This document shows, one piece after another, positions 58,230 through 64,000 of a stretch of DNA of 64,000 nucleotides (positions are counted from its first letter, which is position 1; every line of letters starts with the position of its first letter). Origin of the DNA: Medicago truncatula (taxonomy: Eukaryota > Streptophyta > Magnoliopsida > Fabales > Fabaceae); NCBI RefSeq assembly GCF_003473485.1, contig NC_053043.1:2490001-2554000 (forward strand), in the 5' to 3' direction. The notes beneath the pieces are model-generated. The model was not told the DNA's origin and ran no database searches. It saw only the letters and a program-made list of their open reading frames with translations. Made by a program: the position numbers and the translations under genes.

Positions 58230-59270
58230 GCTTTTAGGGAGATTTATACCAAGAAAGAGTAAGAGTGACACATGAAATGAATATGGGAAAAAAAAAACTT
58301 TATAAACATGATAAATATATTACTTTGTCACAAAGTGAAATGAAACTCAACCTAAATTATGTGTGGCTCATAAAATCAGAAGCACAAACATCCAAATATG
58401 ATGATCTCAGTACCCTTGATATATGTGCCACGATATCTTGTCGGTCAGATAATTCAATTGGTAGCAACAACTAACAATTGGCAATGCAATTTATTTATAC
58501 AGCATCTAATTCTAAAAATAGTAAACATGAGATTTTTAAAAGTATATACAAAATAAAAACCAAAATAACATCAAGCTTTTATAAAATTATTACTAAATCA
58601 AAATTTTAATTTTAATTGAATATATATATTAAGAAGAATTAATATATTATTCATATTTTATATCAAAAGAATTATTCATACTGTATATTTCTAGGCATGT
58701 GTGGGGAATAAAAAGTCAATTTAGTCTCTAAACTATCACTTTATCATCAATTTAGTCTCTGAAACATTTGAAAAATCGTTTTCAAAGAAAGCTATAACAA
58801 ACAGGCCTTTTATTCTACTTTGAATCACTTTTATATTTTGATCCATAATGCATAGTATTAAAAATTGTTCGAAATTTTATTAAGATTATAGCCTCTCAAG
58901 GTTTGATCCATAATGCATAGTTTTTATGAAATTTTCAGAGACCAAAATATAGTTTCATATTCTGTTTTATCAAGGTTTAGTTTAGACCTTTACTCTAATT
59001 GTTAAACTCGAATAACCGGTTTCCTCTAACTCTTGATGGTACATTAAAAGTGACAAAAATAAATGATAATCAAGGAATTGGAAAGAGAAAAAACCATTAA
59101 TGTATTTGTTTTCTTACTCAAAGAGCTGTCAAGGAAGTAACTTTAACTTTCAGCTACTGCATACATTGTCATATAGTTCAGTGATAAGTTTAACTGTACA
59201 TACACACTGCTGCCTGTATAGATTTAAAAACCATATTGCTTCCAAATCCTAGATATAAAAGATTCCATTT
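58230..59270. other. AT-rich spacer with MITE-like phrases
   Basis: Between the RraA copy 2 promoter and the next gene's 3' end. 'aatttagtctctaaactatc' and 'gagaccaaaatatagtttc' (58715-58960) may be a decayed inverted-repeat element; 'tgatccataatgcatagt' is duplicated (58840, 58903). No gene. Confidence 0.4.
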
Positions 59271-61888
59271 TTACATTTTCCGCAATATCTCCAAACATGT
59301 TTCGTCACGCCAAGGCTGAAATCTTCCAGCGAGGCTCACTCTCTGCACAAATGGACAGAGAAAAATACATCAACATAACTTCCATTGCAAGCAATTAACA
59401 ACAGTTAGCAGACGATGTATAAATATAGTGAATTATATATGCGAACCATATAACATCAATTTCGCAAAAATCAATGTCATTGACAAAACACACAGGGGCT
59501 TGCCGCTGTGCTGCTTAGTGTTTAAAGTAAATATTTATATGTATGTGCTCTCGGGTTGGATCCAGGGATTCGTCATTCATGTGTATGAAAAACTTATCGT
59601 AGGAGATTTATTGTCTTAGGCGAACAATCATACCCCATTATGGATCTAATACAGGAAATTATGTGAACATAAATTTATCGACTTACTTGCAACCAGAAAA
59701 AAAATCCTCGCAAGAGAAACAAAACCCTATGCTGTTCCTTGAACTGGGCAATAACTTTTACTAGATCTGCATAATTATGAAACAAATATTTGATAGAGGC
59801 CGGAAATCAGATTGAGCATAGAAACTTAAAACAATCACAAATTAGAATATAGACTGAAATGATGTTCTTTCAGCAAAATCTAAACCAAACATACTGATGA
59901 TTAGAAATCAGTAGTAGTCAGTCACAGAATGAGCCCATGATTAAAAGACATCCTTGACTACAGAGAAATCAAGAATCCTCTAGTGTTATATATTAGTTCA
60001 ATATTAAATTAACTCATAAGTTCATGAGCAAATTACATTTATTTGAGGCTCTAAATTACTCTTGACACATTGTTTTGGACATAATACTCACAACTCAACC
60101 CCTTCACATTAAAATTTTACAGCAACAGTCTTGTTTATAATTTTAACGAACACAAACAACTATCAAAATATGAAGAAAATATATGCCAATAGGAGATAGT
60201 TTTAGGGTTTTATGATAGGAAAGATGAAAATCTAAGTCAGAAGAATACTTGAGAAAATATGGACCTACCGGGGTGCGTATCAAGATATGATTTGCTGAGA
60301 CCTTCACAGTGATATGATTTAACCACCCCCTGCCGTGTTTCTAGATGACGTTCTTTTTTCGCTTGTTTAGATACTTTGAGCAGAAGGTCATCATACTCTT
60401 CTTCGTCATAAGGCCTTTCAAGACATTCCATAAGTGTTCTCCTAAATTGAGAATGATCATAAGCAGCTATTTGCTTGTTGTCTTCGGGGTTCGTTTCTTC
60501 TCCAAAACACTAAAAACAGATAGCATAAAGACGTGTTATGGAAGAAGTTAAAAATTAACTGTTTGGAATTTTTTCTTTTAAAAAAACTGAATAGCATGCA
60601 TGTTTAAGGATCATTTGCAAAATATGACTAATACAGAGATATACTGTGCAAAGTTGAAGACACTTACTGATGAATCATATGTCTTTGAAGAAACGAAAGG
60701 GGTGTTTCCACAGATTGGAAAAGAATCCAAAATAATTAGATCTGAATCAGAGGAATTACTATCATCCTCCACATTGGATGTGTTAGTGGCATTCTTATCA
60801 CGAAAATACTCGTTATCGTCATCAACAATAGTCACAGAATTAAGGAACTGTTCATAATCTTCATTAAATTTTACATCAGAAACTAGTGAACCGCCACTAT
60901 GATTACTCGCGCAATAAGTTTCAATATCAGGATCATTTGTTGTAGGCAAAAAGGATCCGTAATCTGCATCCACTTCATCATTGTCCTTGTTGATATTTGA
61001 ACTACCACTATGATTACTAGCACAATCAGTTTCACTATCAAGATTACAAGCAGCCAGATAGGATGCATAATCTGCGTCCATTTCATCACTGTCATTGTTG
61101 TTGCCATTTGAACCACTACTCTGATTACTTGCACAACCAGTTTCAATATCAGGATCATGTGTACACAAAAAGGATGCGTAATCTGCATCCACTTCATCAC
61201 TGTCCTTGTTGATAGTTGAATCACTGTTATGATGACTAGCACAATCAGTTTCAATATCATGATTACAAGTAGCCAAATAGGATGCGTAATCTGCATCCAT
61301 TTCATCATTGTCCTTGTTGATATTTGAATCACCACTATGATTACTAGCACAATCAGTTTCAATATCATGATTATAAGTAGCCAAATAGGATGCGTAATCT
61401 GAATCCACTTCATCACTGTCCTTGTTGATATTTGAATCACCACTATGGTTACTAGTAGCACAATCAGTTTCAATATCATGATTATAAGTAGCCAAAAAGG
61501 ATGTGTAATCTGCATCGATTTCATCAATGTCATTGTTGTTGCCATTTGAACTGCCACCAGTTTGAATATCAGGATCATGTGTAGGCAAAAAGGATCCGCA
61601 ATCTTCATCCATTTCACCACCACTGTCACCTGTATATACACTCAAACCTATTAGCCAATCTTCATCTATCAAATCATCATTTTTATCAATTAAAACATCA
61701 GTATTTCCACAAGTCTTCGTAGTTGTCTTTGTAGCAGTAGTGAAACAATTGTGCTTCAAACTATTATTCATTGCCTCCCGTCTCCTCCATCGCCTTTCCA
61801 ACCTTATTCTTTTATCGTCAGAATAAGGACTTTCCAAATTCTCACTCATATAAGAATCAACTGGGTTAACCTTGATTGCAAGCCCCAT
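59271..61888 (-). CDS. Unrecognised acidic protein with eight ~37-residue tandem repeats
   Basis: Four exons: 60668-61888, 60269-60509, 59687-59766 and 59271-59342, with donors GTAAGT, GTAGGT and GTAAGT; phases agree and give 537 residues. Residues 27-38 (KRIRLERRWRRR) are a basic patch, possibly nuclear. Residues about 92-350 are tandem repeats of the form DEVDADYASFLATxNHDIET followed by DCASNHSGDSNINKDN, strongly acidic and Asn/Ser rich. The C-terminal part (408-537) is not repetitive: QFRRTLMECLERPYDEEEYD, KQAKKERHLETRQG, AQFKEQHRVLFLLRGFFFWL and RVSLAGRFQPWRDETCLEIL. I do not recognise the family. Repeat phrases and C-terminal domain are both in frame with clean splice sites, so it is a real gene. 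Confidence 0.8.
60838..61615 (-). repeat. Coding tandem repeat, about 108-111 bp unit
   Basis: Eight in-frame units within exon 1 of the acidic-repeat gene. Unit ends alternate between 'INKDN/INKDS' and 'NGNNND' types, so higher-order copying has occurred. All unit length differences are multiples of three. Confidence 0.9.
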
Positions 61889-63692
61889 TTTCCTTTAATG
61901 TGAATAATATCCTCCTTTGAAATGGGAAAGAAAACTCACTGTAAACATTAACAAAAATATTTTGAAACAGTCAATTTTAAGGTCACAATTGGTATCTTAA
62001 GGAAAATATTTATCTACAAAATTAAAGCACTCATTGACGGCATTCATACACAATCCCACAAGATATTTGTAAAACACGTCTGAATCATGACAACTATATT
62101 TTGAGGAACAAAAGAGCAACAATTGAATAGAAATTTCTTTAATCGGTTTATGTGTGATTGATGTCATGTTTTGTTATTGAAATTTCATGTCATGCATAAG
62201 TTATGTGTGATCTGATTGTTGTCAAGGGTCTCTCCATCCCATATTAAGTGACAACAGACTAATTCACACATGTCAATGTATATGGTCATGGTCAAACTAG
62301 GTCACTTATTTTGAGAGTAAGTTATCCTGTTTCATAAGTTATCCAAGAGAGGGTTGTGTGTGGATGCAGGCAGTAACATTTGGACCGTCCGATCAAATTC
62401 ATATGGTACAAATTTTAAGCTCGGATTTTGTATTTAGTAAAAATTAAAATCCAAGTTGAAAATATCGTCGGATCGAACGTTTCAGATGTGTTGACTGCAT
62501 GCAGAGGACACTAAATCCGAATCCTTACGAAATTAAAACGTCTTACCAACATATCATATAGTACTTCTTTCTTAAGGTCAAATAAGTCAAGAGACCCAGA
62601 TCAGGGGGTGCATGCATGGGATGGGTAGCTCACTTGACTGAGCTAGGGGATTAAAAGGGTAAGGAACAAAGGTCACAAAGAAAAGCAACAAAGGGGATAC
62701 AACTACAAGACAAAATTGTTGTTACATGACCAATAATGGGTGTCGAATGAGTTCAATGTAACAGGAACAGAGAAACAAAAACAAAAACAAGCAAAAGTGA
62801 AAAAGTGAAGAGTAACGTAGGTTACCGAGGAACGTACCAGGTAGGTAGTGTGTTGGTTGAGTTGAGTTGAGTTGAGTTGAGTTCAGAGAGGATTTAAGAG
62901 ACGCATTGATTGATATAAGGAAACAGACAGTACTAAGCTGTAACCCAACACAACTCAATGGGGAAGTTAGACTTTGTGGGCTAGGTGGTGTGGGCCCATA
63001 CTTGTCGCAACTTTAATCACACCGTCTCAAAACCTTAATTAGATAAGAGTCTTGGGTCCATAGTTAACAAATCTATAAATAGAAATTTTGTTTTTTAAAA
63101 TATAAGTTTTAACTTTTGATCAAAGTAATTATTAATTATATTACTTTTTTTTAATAGTTACTCCTTTCATTTTTTTTTTTTAAGAAAAGTTACTCCGTTC
63201 ATATATGACCTATTTGAAAATATACATTATTGATCTAATATATTTTGACCATATTTTTATATAAATATACAAAAATAAATAATATCATATAAGATGTCGT
63301 TGGATTCGTCTCTATTAATATATTCAAAATATCAAATCTTTATAATTTTTTTTAATAGATTGGTAAAGTTATTTAAGATCAAAATTATGCATTGATATGT
63401 GTGACAAGGTCAACTGTGTCACTTAATATAAGATTAGATAGAGGGAATACTTCTTTTGGTTACTTAACCAATGCCCAAAGGGTACCGTTTAACCTTCTCC
63501 ATTAACTAATTAAGTCTTAGGGTTGGTTAAGGTTTTGTTTGATAAAAATATAAGGATTTTTCTATGATGTAAAAATTTGAACATGTTAAAAAAGTTCAAA
63601 ATAGTAAGTTTGTATTAAAACTTGTGTATTTTATATTTAATGTATAATTTTTTAATAAATAATTGTTATTTCAATAAAAAGTTGATACTTAA
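61889..63692. other. Promoter side of the acidic-repeat gene and AT-rich flank
   Basis: A possible 5' untranslated exon ends near 62835 (- strand donor G|GTACGTTCC) with an acceptor just before 61909 (catttcaaag|GAGG), suggesting a leader intron; this is an inference. A (TTGAG)n repeat lies at 62857-62884 and an A-rich (acaaaa)n near 62775. The word 'gtagctcacttgactgagctag' (62625) looks like a tRNA A-box but no tRNA is present. Confidence 0.4.
62857..62884. repeat. (TTGAG)n microsatellite
   Basis: About five perfect pentamers in the likely leader region of the acidic-repeat gene. Confidence 0.85.
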
Positions 63693-63844
63693 TAGTCTCT
63701 TCGATCACTATTATAAACAAAAATTAATTTTTTAGATTCATTCATTAAATGACTTATTTGGTCAATAATATAGACCAAATACATCATTTAATGAATGAAC
63801 CTAAAAAGTTGATTTTTGTTTATGATAGTAACAGGAGGGAGTAT
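63693..63844. mobile_element. Stowaway-type hairpin MITE
   Basis: A 152-bp near-perfect hairpin bounded by TA. The right end in reverse complement is TACTCCCTCCTGTTACTATC; the left end is TAGTCTCTTCGATCACTATT. Both arms contain 'ataaacaaaaat' and 'attcattcattaaatga'. Non-coding. Confidence 0.8.
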
Positions 63845-64000
63845 AAATTATCAATGTTTTCGATAAAAAATTGTTGGAATTACCTTACAGATACCACGCT
63901 GTAACCCTTACTTGCCCAACACAACTCAATGGAAAGATTGATGTTTTCTTTTTGTTACCAATAATATTGATACAAATTAAGTTTCTATGTACGGACTAAT
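63845..64000. other. AT-rich window end
   Basis: No feature. 'cttgcccaacacaactcaatggaaag' at 63910 resembles 'ctgtaacccaacacaactcaatgggga' at 62938, a short dispersed duplication. Confidence 0.5.

Noticed and set aside
60883-61641. 252-residue - strand frame rich in MILKLIVLV
   Set aside because: Out-of-frame shadow of the tandem repeat in the acidic-repeat gene.
62610-62660. tRNA-like sequence 'gggtagctcacttgactgagctag'
   Set aside because: A-box resemblance only; no B box at proper spacing and no cloverleaf.

Overview
The window is nuclear DNA from a flowering plant, most likely a legume close to Medicago or Trifolium. This rests on AT-rich sequence, spliced genes with GT/AG introns, dense small Mutator-type and Stowaway-type inverted-repeat elements, and plant-only families (PR-1, Gnk2/DUF26 secretory proteins, GeBP/DUF573, kinesin-14). 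The species is an inference from family flavour, not proven.

Layout. 1-7000: two tandem PR-1 (CAP) genes on the + strand that share a promoter block, with a Mutator-type MITE, a weak LTR-element remnant and a Stowaway-type MITE around them. 7000-15500: a tandem cluster of Gnk2/DUF26 cysteine-rich secretory proteins on the - strand, one 5' pseudogene fragment and three intact two-exon genes; each intact gene ends in a small exon coding a hydrophobic tail and carries the same hairpin in its intron. 15500-22500: gene-poor, AT-rich. 22554-35651: a conserved single-copy-like block with a TauE/SafE membrane transporter (+), a monocysteinic thioredoxin of CXXS1 type (-) and a 17-exon kinesin-14 of ATK1 type (-). 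35650-48900: a repeat landfill holding several MITEs, a nested MITE, a LINE remnant split by a solo LTR, a second LINE fragment, a tRNA-derived SINE and a 959-bp Mutator-type foldback just upstream of the next gene. 48976-58200: a duplicated unit of an intronless GeBP-like transcription factor (+) followed by an RraA-like aldolase gene (-); in the second unit the GeBP copy is a deleted pseudogene while both RraA copies are intact. 59271-61888: a four-exon gene (-) for an unrecognised acidic protein with eight ~37-residue tandem repeats. 62000-64000: AT-rich, ending with a Stowaway-type hairpin MITE.

Exon models were built by hand from splice signals, reading-frame phase and family resemblance; in every multi-exon gene the exon lengths sum to whole codons. 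The genes do not form one pathway: PR-1 and Gnk2 proteins are secreted and defence-type, while the kinesin, thioredoxin and transporter block is housekeeping. The most interesting items are the repeat protein, the hairpin kept in three paralogous introns, the changed C-terminal peptide of the first PR-1, the foldback in the GeBP promoter, and the GeBP/RraA duplication.
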